NCBI GenBank assembly: GCA_049510055.1
Contig: JBEKZI010000064.1
Span: forward strand, 1 to 12,915
Length of the DNA: 12,915 bases
Direction: 5' to 3'
DNA from: JALHTV01 sp049510055
GTDB taxonomy: Bacteria > Planctomycetota > Phycisphaerae > SM23-33
Of this stretch, positions 7,163-12,915 are shown piece by piece. The notes under the pieces were generated by a model that saw only the letters and a program-made list of their open reading frames with translations, did not search any database and was not told the origin of the DNA. The first letter of the stretch is position 1; every line of letters starts with the position of its first letter. Position numbers and translations under genes: made by a program.

Positions 7163-9046
7163 ATGAAACGCGCACTGCGACATCTAGGACGAAACATATT
7201 TTCCAAGCATGACATCAAACGCGAGCAGGCTCCGGCAGGTCCGTCCTTTGAAGCCTTCGAACCCCGGATATTGCTATCCGGGGACGTGATGGCTTCGGTC
7301 GTGCATGGAAACCTGAACATCCGGGGTGACATCGCGGCGAACGCCATTGTCCTGGATCAAACCGGGCTGGCCGCCGACCAGGTGCGCATCTCCGGGGCCG
7401 GCGGCACCACCATCAACAGCCTGGCCGGTCCGGTTGTCCTGAGCGGTATAACGCGCAACGTCGACATCCGGATGGGCGCCGGGGACGACAGCGTGACCAT
7501 GAACGACCTGAGCCTTCCGGGCAACGTTTTGGTCAACGGCGAGGGGGGCGCCAATACCCTCACGCTCGACGACGTGCAGGTCGCAACAAGTCTTAATATC
7601 AAACAAAATAGTTCAAGCCTCAACACCACCACGATCACCGATACCACGGTCGGCAAGGACCTGATGATGGTCTGGCCCGGCTCGGGTGTGGAGAATATCG
7701 CCCTGCAATCGGTGGAAGTCCAGCGGAACACCAAAATCGTCAGTGGGAATGGGGCCGATACCCTGACGGTCGACGACTCGACCTTCCACGGCACGGTGCA
7801 GCTGTATACCGGGCAGGGCACGGACAGCGTTCAGATCGAAACCAACGGCGCCACCCTAGGCCCGCCCACCCAGTTCGACGGACCGGTAACGATCGTGTTG
7901 GGTGCCGGCGACGATACTCTCCAGGTCGGTGTGGCCAACCAGACCGGCAACCGCGCCGTATTTTCCGATCGAGTGCTTTTTGACGGCGGAGCGGGGCACG
8001 ACACCCTCATCAACTCTGTCGGCAACACGTACACCAAGATGTCGCAATTTCGGATCGTGAGATTCGAATCGAACCCCACGGCGCCGAACGTCAGTTCATC
8101 CGTTCCTGTCAACGCCGCGACGGGTGTATTGACCGACACGAAAATCGCCGTGACTTTCAGCAGCGCCATGGACCCGTTAACCCTCACGACCCGGACGTTC
8201 ACCCTCAAACAAGGGCGTACTTCCATTGCCGGCACGGTGGCCTATAGCGGCACGACGGCGACCTTCTCGCCCACAAAACCTCTCGCGTCCGACGCCACAT
8301 TTACCGCGACCGTTACGACCGGGGCCAGGGACCTGGCGGGCAATCCCCTGGCCAGCAGCTTCACCTGGACGTTTAAGACCGGAACGCAGGTGTCGCAAGC
8401 GTCCATCAACCTTGGAGCGGCCAGCACCTTCGCGGTGATGGCGACCGCTGCGACCAGCGGCAGTGCTGACCATATCAACGGAGATGTCGGGCTGCACCCG
8501 GGAAGTTCACAGGGAATCGACCCATCACAGGTCACCGGGGGGGTCACCCACATCCACGTCAATGATCAGGCGATCATCGACGCCCAAGCCGCCCTGTTGG
8601 CCGCGTATAATGACGCCATAAGCCGTTCAGTTAATTCTATAAGTTTGCCCGGCAACCTGGGCGGGTTGACCCTCACCCCCGGCCTATACACGAACTCGAC
8701 CTCAGTATTAATCTCCGGGTCAGGACCGGGCAACAACGTGACCCTTGACGCCCAGGGAGACCCCAATGCGGTCTTTATCTTCAAAATGGGGTCTACGCTC
8801 ACCACGGGGCCTGGCGCCCAGGTGATCCTGGCCGGTGGCGCCAAGGCCAGCAATATCTTCTGGCAGGTCGGGTCTTCAGCCACCCTTAATACGACCACGA
8901 TTTTCTACGGCAACATTCTTGCCGCAGTGTCGATCTCGGTTAACACCGGGTCCGTGGTCGTGGGCCGGCTTCTGGCCGGTGCAAACGGAACGCCCTCCGG
9001 TGCAGTGACCATCCAAGGGAGCACCGTTACGGTACCCGTCGCGTAA
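7163..9046 (+). CDS. LEPR-XLL surface protein with Ig-like (Big_5) and DUF3494 ice-binding-like domains
   Basis: A 627-aa protein with AAGGAG 6 nt before ATG. Residues 29-41 hold the LEPR-XLL signature (FEAFEPRILLSGD), an export/sorting motif of large planctomycete surface proteins. Residues about 45-300 are beta-rich with RTX-like calcium motifs: GAGDDSVTM (105-113), LGAGDDTLQVG (246-256) and GGAGHDTLINS (275-285). Residues about 306-407 form a bacterial Ig-like Big_5 domain (VPVNAATGV...FSSAMDP....RDLAGNPL). Residues about 414-625 match DUF3494: INLGAASTFAVMAT, ING-DVGL-HPG, a helix with AQAALLAAYNDA, LTPGLYT, DPNAVFIFKMGSTLTT and SNIFWQVGSSATL, ending VTIQGSTVTV. DUF3494 proteins bind ice in cold-adapted microbes, but the fold is also used in surface proteins of unknown target. 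The protein is probably displayed on the cell surface or in the matrix; its ligand is unknown. Confidence 0.9.
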   Translation: MKRALRHLGRNIFSKHDIKREQAPAGPSFEAFEPRILLSGDVMASVVHGNLNIRGDIAANAIVLDQTGLAADQVRISGAGGTTINSLAGPVVLSGITRNVDIRMGAGDDSVTMNDLSLPGNVLVNGEGGANTLTLDDVQVATSLNIKQNSSSLNTTTITDTTVGKDLMMVWPGSGVENIALQSVEVQRNTKIVSGNGADTLTVDDSTFHGTVQLYTGQGTDSVQIETNGATLGPPTQFDGPVTIVLGAGDDTLQVGVANQTGNRAVFSDRVLFDGGAGHDTLINSVGNTYTKMSQFRIVRFESNPTAPNVSSSVPVNAATGVLTDTKIAVTFSSAMDPLTLTTRTFTLKQGRTSIAGTVAYSGTTATFSPTKPLASDATFTATVTTGARDLAGNPLASSFTWTFKTGTQVSQASINLGAASTFAVMATAATSGSADHINGDVGLHPGSSQGIDPSQVTGGVTHIHVNDQAIIDAQAALLAAYNDAISRSVNSISLPGNLGGLTLTPGLYTNSTSVLISGSGPGNNVTLDAQGDPNAVFIFKMGSTLTTGPGAQVILAGGAKASNIFWQVGSSATLNTTTIFYGNILAAVSISVNTGSVVVGRLLAGANGTPSGAVTIQGSTVTVPVA

Positions 9047-9105
9047 GCCGCGAGCCATGAACGGAAACGCTTGGACAAGATGATGATAAGGACAGGATAC
9101 AACCG

Positions 9106-9525
9106 ATGATTAAGCCCGAACCAACCATGGCGCAACAGGTCGCGCAGGCCGTGATGGCTTTCCAGCAGAAGACGACCGGCCACTCGCCCAAGGCGGTCAC
9201 CGTGGTCCTAAGTCAGGACACGTTGGTGGTTACGCTGCACGAGGCCCTGTCGCCGGCGGAGAAGGACATGGCCAAGAGCAGCTCGGCAGGCGCCGCTCAG
9301 GTGCAGGAGTTTCACCGGCAACTCTTCTCCAGCTCCTCCCAGTCGCTGCGGGAGGAGATCAAGAAAATTACCGGCGTGGAAGTGCGCGAAGCCATCGCGG
9401 AAGTGGAGCCGACGACGGGGGCCGTGGTGTGCGCCTTTGCGAGCGGTACCCTGGTGCAGGTATTCCAGCTTGCCCGGGGCATCCTCGCGAACACCTGGAA
9501 CAAGAAGACTGGGTCAACCGATTAA
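9106..9525 (+). CDS. Second DUF2294 / MpsC-like protein, C-terminally extended
   Basis: A 139-aa protein starting MIKPEPTMAQQVAQAVMAFQ, with AGGA 8 nt before ATG. It aligns with the product at 6399-6779 over most of its length: TGHSPKAVTVVLSQDTLVVT against MGRGPKDIRAHLIGDLLVVR, LSPAEKDMAK against LTAAEQQLVK, and IKKITGVEVREAIAEVEPTTG against VQEITGVKVVSLHHDISTATG. Past the shared domain it carries its own tail (TLVQVFQLARGILANTWNKKTGSTD). It lies 59 nt after the LEPR-XLL gene and 50 nt before the next start, so it is probably co-transcribed with them. Divergence is high, pointing to old duplicates or separate recruitment. The role of the family here is unknown. Confidence 0.78.
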   Translation: MIKPEPTMAQQVAQAVMAFQQKTTGHSPKAVTVVLSQDTLVVTLHEALSPAEKDMAKSSSAGAAQVQEFHRQLFSSSSQSLREEIKKITGVEVREAIAEVEPTTGAVVCAFASGTLVQVFQLARGILANTWNKKTGSTD

Positions 9526-9575
9526 CCCCAGCGCGCCGATTCCATACGGAACGAACCGAAAGAGACAGGTGCACG

Positions 9576-9800
9576 ATGAAACCGATGATGATTATTGGCA
9601 TTGTTCTCATAGTCCTGGGCGTGGCCGGCCTGGTCTTCCAGGGCATCAGGTACACGACGCGCGAGAAGGTCGTCGACCTCCCTGGCCTTCAGGTCACCGC
9701 CGAAAAGCAGAAGACCATCCCCATTCCGGCCATCGTGGGCGGGGTGGCGTTGGCCGGCGGCGTCGCCATGGTCGTGGTCGCGTCGAAAAAGTCGGCGTAG
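9576..9800 (+). CDS. 74-aa two-helix membrane protein (conserved small family)
   Basis: The chosen start at 9576 gives MKPMMIIGIVLIVLGVAGLV, FQGIRYTTREKVVDLPGLQV, TAEKQKTIPIPAIVGG, then VALAGGVAMVVVASKKSA. Two transmembrane helices (about 4-22 and 51-69) flank a polar segment with YTTREKVVD-GPLQVTAEKQKTIP-type sequence, which I recognise as a common conserved small-protein pattern in diverse bacteria, often beside stress genes; I cannot name a biochemical role. The frame is open upstream to 9429, but that part overlaps the DUF2294 gene in another frame and is a shadow. An AGGT precedes the ATG weakly. Its neighbours are a DUF2294 protein and lipoproteins. Confidence 0.82.
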   Translation: MKPMMIIGIVLIVLGVAGLVFQGIRYTTREKVVDLPGLQVTAEKQKTIPIPAIVGGVALAGGVAMVVVASKKSA

Positions 9801-9806
9801 TGGGAC

Positions 9807-9848
9807 GGCCTGACTCCCCATGCGGAGCAGGCAAGCCAGGAGTCGGCG
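9807..9848. repeat. Inverted repeat after the 74-aa gene
   Basis: CCTGACTCC (9809-9817 region) can pair with GGAGTCGG (9839-9846 region), an eight-base-pair stem with one wobble and a loop of about 20 nt, just downstream of the stop at 9800. There is no T-run, so it is at best a weak terminator or RNA-stabilising hairpin. Confidence 0.3.
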
Positions 9849-9949
9849 TGAAGTGGAGCGATGGCGGAAGCTACTTAGAGGCAAGGTCGAGCAGACAATC
9901 GGATGACCCGCTGGAAATGGATTGGGTTTCATCACAGAAAGGACTGCAA

Positions 9950-10183
9950 ATGCTTACGATTGGCAAGACGGTGCTGAGGCTTCTTCTGCTGGTCTGTCTT
10001 TCGGCTGCGCCGCTCGCTTGCCTAAGCATCACCACGCCGTCGGACAACCAGCCCAAGACAGAGGTCAACGTCGGCGGCGATCGTGGCGTCACTGTGGAAC
10101 ATCGAAACGACACGCCGCCGGACAACCAGCCCAAAACAGAGGTCAACGTCGGTGGCGATCGGGGCGTCAGCGTGGAACATTGA
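9950..10183 (+). CDS. Small lipoprotein with an internal tandem repeat
   Basis: A 77-aa product with AAGGA 8 nt before ATG at 9950. Residues 1-23 form a signal peptide (MLTIGKTVLRLLLLVCLSAA) ending at Cys24 (PLAC), a slightly atypical lipobox because Pro sits at -3. The mature part is two near-identical copies of DNQPKTEVNVGGDRGV(T/S)VEH, with period 26 residues. No known domain is recognised. The short V-N-V-GG-V-V pattern would suit a beta-hairpin or short solenoid. An upstream in-frame extension to 9437 crosses the previous gene in a different frame and has no merit. It is probably anchored to a membrane; the function is unknown. Confidence 0.75.
   Translation: MLTIGKTVLRLLLLVCLSAAPLACLSITTPSDNQPKTEVNVGGDRGVTVEHRNDTPPDNQPKTEVNVGGDRGVSVEH
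10033..10180 (+). repeat. Tandem duplication, two 70-bp units at 78-bp period
   Basis: Unit 1 is 10033-10102 and unit 2 is 10111-10180; they differ at six positions of 70. Most differences are at third codon positions (AAG/AAA, GGC/GGT, CGT/CGG); the protein changes little (Ser/Pro before DNQ, Thr/Ser before VEH). The unit begins CACGCCG(T/C)CGGACAACC and ends GTGGAACAT. Confidence 0.95.
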
Positions 10184-10242
10184 CACAACACATAGAATAA
10201 CCATGCGATAAGCGCTCAGGGCGGCGACCGAGGCCCGTCGTG

Positions 10243-10267
10243 TGGGCGAGCCTCGAACCTACGCCCA
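10243..10267. repeat. Inverted repeat in the gap before the DUF1328 gene
   Basis: TGGGCG (10243-10248) pairs with CGCCCA (10262-10267) around a 13-nt loop, ending about 20 nt before the start codon of the DUF1328 gene. It may be a 5' leader hairpin. Confidence 0.3.
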
Positions 10268-10287
10268 AATAACAAGGAGTAGAGGCT

Positions 10288-10461
10288 ATGTTGTACTGGG
10301 CAGCGGTATTTCTAATTATCGCGATCGTCGCGGCCATATTCGGATTCGGCGGTATCGCCGCCGGGGCCACGGCCATCGCGAAAGTGCTGTTCTTTGTGTT
10401 CCTGGTGGTCTTTCTCGTCTCCCTGGTTGCAGGGCTGGCAGGAAGGCGTCGAAGCGACTGA
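10288..10461 (+). CDS. DUF1328 family small membrane protein (YtjA-like)
   Basis: A 57-aa protein: MLYWAAVFLIIAIVAAIFGF, GGIAAGATAIAKVLFFVFLV, then VFLVSLVAGLAGRRRSD. The opening MLYWA..FLI.A..AA.FGFGGIAAGA...AK.LF is the DUF1328 pattern, seen in E. coli YtjA and many stress-associated loci. There are two transmembrane helices (about 4-24 and 31-51) and a basic tail. An AAGGAG lies about 9 nt before ATG. It is intact and of normal length for the family. In Proteobacteria such genes often respond to osmotic or envelope stress; here that is only inferred from the family and from neighbouring lipoprotein genes. Confidence 0.92.
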   Translation: MLYWAAVFLIIAIVAAIFGFGGIAAGATAIAKVLFFVFLVVFLVSLVAGLAGRRRSD

Positions 10462-10488
10462 AAGCCGTCGCGGCATCCTCGGACTGCT

Positions 10489-10506
10489 CAGGGTGCTGTG
10501 CGGCAC
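10489..10506. repeat. Hairpin after the DUF1328 gene
   Basis: GGGTGC pairs with GCACCC across a six-base loop in the interval 10489-10508, about 30 nt past the stop at 10461. There is no T-run, so it is a weak terminator candidate. Confidence 0.35.
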
Positions 10507-10536
10507 CCGTGGGGCACGAACGGCCAAGTCGCTGTC

Positions 10537-10567
10537 TATAATGGTGCACGCCACGCAAGCGGCGTGC
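10537..10567 (+). promoter_or_regulatory. Consensus -10 and 5' hairpin before the 134-aa lipoprotein
   Basis: A perfect TATAAT at 10537-10542 stands out in GC-rich DNA; no good -35 is seen 16-18 nt upstream. Just past it GCACGCC (10546-10552) pairs with GGCGTGC (10561-10567) around an 8-nt loop, so the RNA would start with or near a stable hairpin. The gene starts at 10608. This suggests separate transcription of the lipoprotein gene. Confidence 0.42.
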
Positions 10568-10607
10568 GGTTTCCGAACAAGGTCTATCTTTACGAAAGGA
10601 AAAAGAG

Positions 10608-11012
10608 ATGAAAACGACTGTCCTGAGTGTGATGGCACTGGCTTTGGCGATCGTCGTCGGCGGCTGTGAGAGCCCCCGAGGCGGGGGCATGTCCGGTGGC
10701 GAAGGATTCAAGATCAGCACCCCGACCTTCACCACGAAGGTCAAGCAGGGCGAAACCGAAAGCGTGACCATCTCGCTGAACAGAGGTGAGTATTTCAAGC
10801 GGGACGTGACGTTGGAAATCAAGGCGTCCAAGGGCATCAGCGTCGAACCAACCCACGCCCTGGTCAGAGGCAACGAGCAACCTGACGTGCACCTTCGGAT
10901 TACGGCGGCCAAGGACGCGGACCTGGGCGAATACAAGATCTTTGTGAAGGGAACGCCGGAAACCGGGCAGCCGACCTCGACGGAGATCACGGTGAAGGTG
11001 GTCGCTCCGTAG
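10608..11012 (+). CDS. Lipoprotein with a single Ig-like beta domain
   Basis: A 134-aa protein with a GAAAGGAAAAAGAG ribosome site before ATG. The signal peptide MKTTVLSVMALALAIVVGGC carries a lipobox VGGC with Cys20, then a Gly-rich linker (ESPRGGGMSGGEGF). Residues about 35-134 are an all-beta domain: FTTKVKQGETESVTISLNRG, FKRDVTLEIKASKGISVEP, then VHLRITAAKDADLGEYKIFV and TSTEITVKVV. Alternating strands with a late D.GEY.I.V motif are like NEW3/CARDB-type immunoglobulin-like domains, though I cannot place it in one family. It is likely anchored in a membrane facing the periplasm; partner or ligand unknown. Confidence 0.85.
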   Translation: MKTTVLSVMALALAIVVGGCESPRGGGMSGGEGFKISTPTFTTKVKQGETESVTISLNRGEYFKRDVTLEIKASKGISVEPTHALVRGNEQPDVHLRITAAKDADLGEYKIFVKGTPETGQPTSTEITVKVVAP

Positions 11013-11141
11013 TCTACGGGCAGACTGTTGTAGTCGACCCTGCGGCTAGGCCACGCGATTCGTCGATGCGGCCGGACGCGAAACAAGCCGCTCGTAGGCC
11101 GAGTTGGATTTGCCAGACAGAATCTAGGCAAGGAGCTTGAT

Positions 11142-11342
11142 ATGAGACATCTGAAGATAACCCTGCTCATGGTCGCGCCGTTGGTTCTGACCGTGCTCCT
11201 GGGTTTGGCTGGATGTGGCGGTGATGACAGAGACCGCCACCACGGTGACCGGGACCGCTCACGCTACGAGCGGCAGGATAACGACCGACATGGAGATCGT
11301 GGCGGGGATTCCGCCCACGAAGGCGATCACGGCGACCGGTAA
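11142..11342 (+). CDS. Small lipoprotein with a His/Asp/Arg-rich charged tail
   Basis: A 66-aa product with AAGGAG about 9 nt before ATG. A signal peptide (MRHLKITLLMVAPLVLTVLL) ends in lipobox LAGC with Cys25. The mature part is almost wholly charged: GGDDRDRHHGDRDRSRYERQ and then DNDRHGDRGGDSAHEGDHGDR, built from HGDR/DRD-type units. It has no fold I recognise and is probably disordered. The many His and Asp residues could bind divalent metal, or the tail could interact with polyanions or cell wall, but both are guesses. It sits between another lipoprotein and the WXXGXW-repeat protein. Confidence 0.72.
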   Translation: MRHLKITLLMVAPLVLTVLLGLAGCGGDDRDRHHGDRDRSRYERQDNDRHGDRGGDSAHEGDHGDR

Positions 11343-11361
11343 CAACTGCCGCCGGGATGTG

Positions 11362-11381
11362 CGGCTGTTTCGGCACAGCCG
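11362..11381. repeat. Hairpin past the 66-aa lipoprotein
   Basis: CGGCTGT (11362-11368) pairs with ACAGCCG (11375-11381) around TTCGGC, 20 nt after the stop at 11342. A GC-rich 7-bp stem with a short loop is terminator-like, but the sequence after it (GATAAACAAGG) lacks a T-run. Confidence 0.4.
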
Positions 11382-11397
11382 GATAAACAAGGTAGAC

Positions 11398-11438
11398 GTG
11401 ACCGTCGCCGAATCGCACAGCGTGCGATGACGGTTCAC
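11398..11438. repeat. Long two-part hairpin in the leader of the WXXGXW gene
   Basis: GTGACCGTC (11398-11406) pairs with GACGGTTCAC (11429-11438, one bulged T). Inside, TCGCAC (11413-11418) pairs with GTGCGA (11422-11427) around AGC. The whole folds into one 41-nt structure that ends 26 nt before the start codon at 11465, next to the ribosome site. Confidence 0.5.
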
Positions 11439-11464
11439 AGGATGCGAAGAAACGGAGAACAGTT

Positions 11465-12915
11465 ATGACTCACCCTCGTGTCCTAGTGGCCATGATGGGC
11501 ATGTTCATGTTCGTTGTCTTGGGACCGTGGCCGGGCCAGGCCGTCGGGGAGGTGAATGTGGATGTGGGCGGCGTTCATGTTCATGTCGGAGAGAGTCCTC
11601 CGCAATCCACGGAGGTCGAGGTGCTGACCCGCGGCCCGGTTCATGAGGCCTTCGCCCAGCCCGTCCTCTTGGACGAGGGGGCGGGGTTCATCATCACCCA
11701 GAGGCCGCCGGCGCCGCTGGATGAGAGCATTCCGGACGAGAAGCCCGAGGGCAACCACATCGTCTGGATCCCGGGATACTGGAGCTGGGACACTGATCGG
11801 AACGATTTCATCTGGGTCTCCGGCTGCTGGCGTGCCGTTCCGCCCCACACGAGTTGGGTTCCCGGCTACTGGGCCGAGAGCGGGAGCGGCTACCAATGGA
11901 TCGCGGGGTTCTGGACCCCCGACGACACCGAGGAGATCGAGTACCTCCCGGCGCCGCCGGCCACCCTGGAAGAGGGTCCGCAAGGCGCAGGAGCCCCCGA
12001 CAGCATCTGGATACCGGGCTGCTGGGTCCGCCACGAAGGCCGCTACGCCTGGCGGCCGGGATTCTGGGAGCCGGCTCGCCCCAACTGGGTCTGGGTGCCG
12101 TCGCAATACATCTCCACGCCGCGCGGATGGATCTATGTGGATGGTTACTGGGACTATCCGCTCGATCGTCGAGGCGTGGCGTTCCTGCCGGTCTATTGCC
12201 CCCCCAGCCTGTACGGACGCGGGGATTTCCGGTACTCTCCTGAGTTTGTCTTGGATCTGGATGCCCTGACGCTCAACCTGTTCATCTCGCCGGAGCGACA
12301 CCATTACTACTTCGGCGATTACTACGGATCCGAATACTCGCGGAAAGGTTACCATCCCTGGTATGAAGTGCGCGAGCATCACGACTGGTATGACCCGATT
12401 TTCGTCCACCAGCAGTGGCAACATCGCGACGATCCCCAATGGGGCGAACACCAGCGCGAGGGGTACGACCGCCGCCGCGATGACCAATCGCTCCGTCCGG
12501 CCAGGACCTACGAAGCCATGAGGACTCAGGCGGCCCACCTGCCGGAGAAAGATCGCGGAGGGGTGCAACTGGCCCGGCCGATGAAGGAAGTCGTCTCAGA
12601 GAAGACCACGCCGTTCAAGTTCAATGCACTGGATGCCAAGACGCGCGAGGCCACGGCCAGCCAGGCCAAGGAAGTGCATGCCTACAAGGACAAGAGATCG
12701 CAGTGGGAATCGCCGTCCGCCGCGTCCAAGGCTGGCCCGGAACCCAAGGAATTGCCGAAGCAGCCTGCGAAGGAAGTAGTGCCGCCTGAAAAGCCTCAGA
12801 CGCCCGGCCATGGCACGGTGGTCCCAGAGCCGCCTGTCGGACCAGATGTTCAGGCCCAGAAAGTGAAGATTCCCAAGCCGCCCATCGCGGTCCGCGAACC
12901 GGTGAGCGATAAGGA
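11465..12915 (+). CDS. Secreted WXXGXW-repeat protein, incomplete at the 3' edge
   Basis: ATG at 11465 has a GGAGAA ribosome site; the frame is open to the window edge (483 codons, no stop). Residues 1-28 are a signal peptide (MTHPRVLVAMMGMFMFVVLG, then PWPGQAVG). A short EVNVDVGGVHVHVG strand segment follows. Residues 101-201 hold six WXXGXW units: WIPGYW (101), WVSGCW (117), WVPGYW (130), WIAGFW (145), WIPGCW (182) and WRPGFW (196); a degenerate seventh ends in DGYW near 226-229. This is the YXWGXW/BcpO-related repeat family. Residues about 255-360 are rich in Tyr, His and Trp (HHYYFGDYYGSEYS, HHDWYDP). From about 385 the chain is Lys/Pro/Glu-rich and probably disordered (PKELPKQPAKEVVPPEKPQ). 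It is an exported envelope or outer-membrane-associated protein of unknown activity. A long antisense frame over 11483-12568 is a shadow. Confidence 0.85.
   Translation, partial: MTHPRVLVAMMGMFMFVVLGPWPGQAVGEVNVDVGGVHVHVGESPPQSTEVEVLTRGPVHEAFAQPVLLDEGAGFIITQRPPAPLDESIPDEKPEGNHIVWIPGYWSWDTDRNDFIWVSGCWRAVPPHTSWVPGYWAESGSGYQWIAGFWTPDDTEEIEYLPAPPATLEEGPQGAGAPDSIWIPGCWVRHEGRYAWRPGFWEPARPNWVWVPSQYISTPRGWIYVDGYWDYPLDRRGVAFLPVYCPPSLYGRGDFRYSPEFVLDLDALTLNLFISPERHHYYFGDYYGSEYSRKGYHPWYEVREHHDWYDPIFVHQQWQHRDDPQWGEHQREGYDRRRDDQSLRPARTYEAMRTQAAHLPEKDRGGVQLARPMKEVVSEKTTPFKFNALDAKTREATASQAKEVHAYKDKRSQWESPSAASKAGPEPKELPKQPAKEVVPPEKPQTPGHGTVVPEPPVGPDVQAQKVKIPKPPIAVREPVSDK

Noticed and set aside
8603..8610. TATAAT-like box inside the LEPR-XLL gene
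   Set aside because: It lies within the conserved DUF3494 coding region (AAYNDA) with no -35 and no gene start after it, so it is probably chance.
10316..11170. 284-aa frame on the - strand
   Set aside because: It crosses the DUF1328 gene, the lipoprotein gene, a promoter and the start of another lipoprotein gene in antisense; it lacks any family pattern.
11483..12568. 361-aa frame on the - strand
   Set aside because: It is antisense to the WXXGXW gene, which has a signal peptide, repeats and ribosome site; the antisense product shows no recognised domain and no good start.

Overview
The window looks like a piece of a Planctomycetota (or closely related PVC-group) genome, probably a metagenome-derived contig. 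The best clue is the 627-aa protein at 7163-9046, whose N-terminus carries the LEPR-XLL signature (FEPRILLSGD) typical of exported proteins in these bacteria. Moderate-to-high GC, strong Shine-Dalgarno sequences and many small lipoproteins fit. No rRNA, complete tRNA, CRISPR array, transposase or integrase gene was found.

Layout. (1) 1-183, + strand: the N-terminal part of a xanthine dehydrogenase/aldehyde oxidase large subunit, which stops abruptly and abuts, tail to tail, a kdpD gene cut off in its USP domain. This is either a rearrangement breakpoint or an assembly chimera. (2) 184-5732, - strand: a high-affinity K+ uptake operon in the order small membrane ORF - kdpF - kdpA - kdpB - kdpC - kdpD (partial), with overlapping or nearly abutting genes. 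Upstream at 5782-5822 lie three TCAAGA direct repeats spaced 11 and 21 bp, the phasing expected of an OmpR/PhoB-type (KdpE-like) operator. (3) 5733-6398: a mostly non-coding gap holding the 3' half of a CAT-anticodon tRNA gene (6129-6173), the kind of scar left by tRNA-targeting integrative elements. (4) 6399-12915: an envelope/stress-type accessory region. It contains a DUF2294/MpsC-family protein on the - strand; a divergent structured leader or small RNA with a consensus -10, two hairpins and a strong intrinsic terminator; the LEPR-XLL protein with a Big_5-type Ig-like domain and a C-terminal DUF3494 ice-binding-like domain; a second DUF2294 paralog; a 74-aa two-TM protein; three small lipoproteins, one with an internal 78-bp tandem repeat; a DUF1328 two-TM protein; and a large secreted WXXGXW-repeat protein that runs off the end.

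How the genes may work together. The Kdp genes encode the K+-importing P-type ATPase, assembled as KdpFABC, with KdpD as sensor. The right half codes for small membrane, lipoprotein and surface products, each with its own ribosome binding site and an intergenic gap that often contains a hairpin. It reads as an envelope-stress or surface-remodelling cluster, but that joint role is inferred from gene content only. The most unusual parts are the three-hairpin RNA leader at about 6958-7100, the unannotated 32-aa peptide translationally coupled to kdpF, the tRNA half-gene, and the xdh/kdpD breakpoint.
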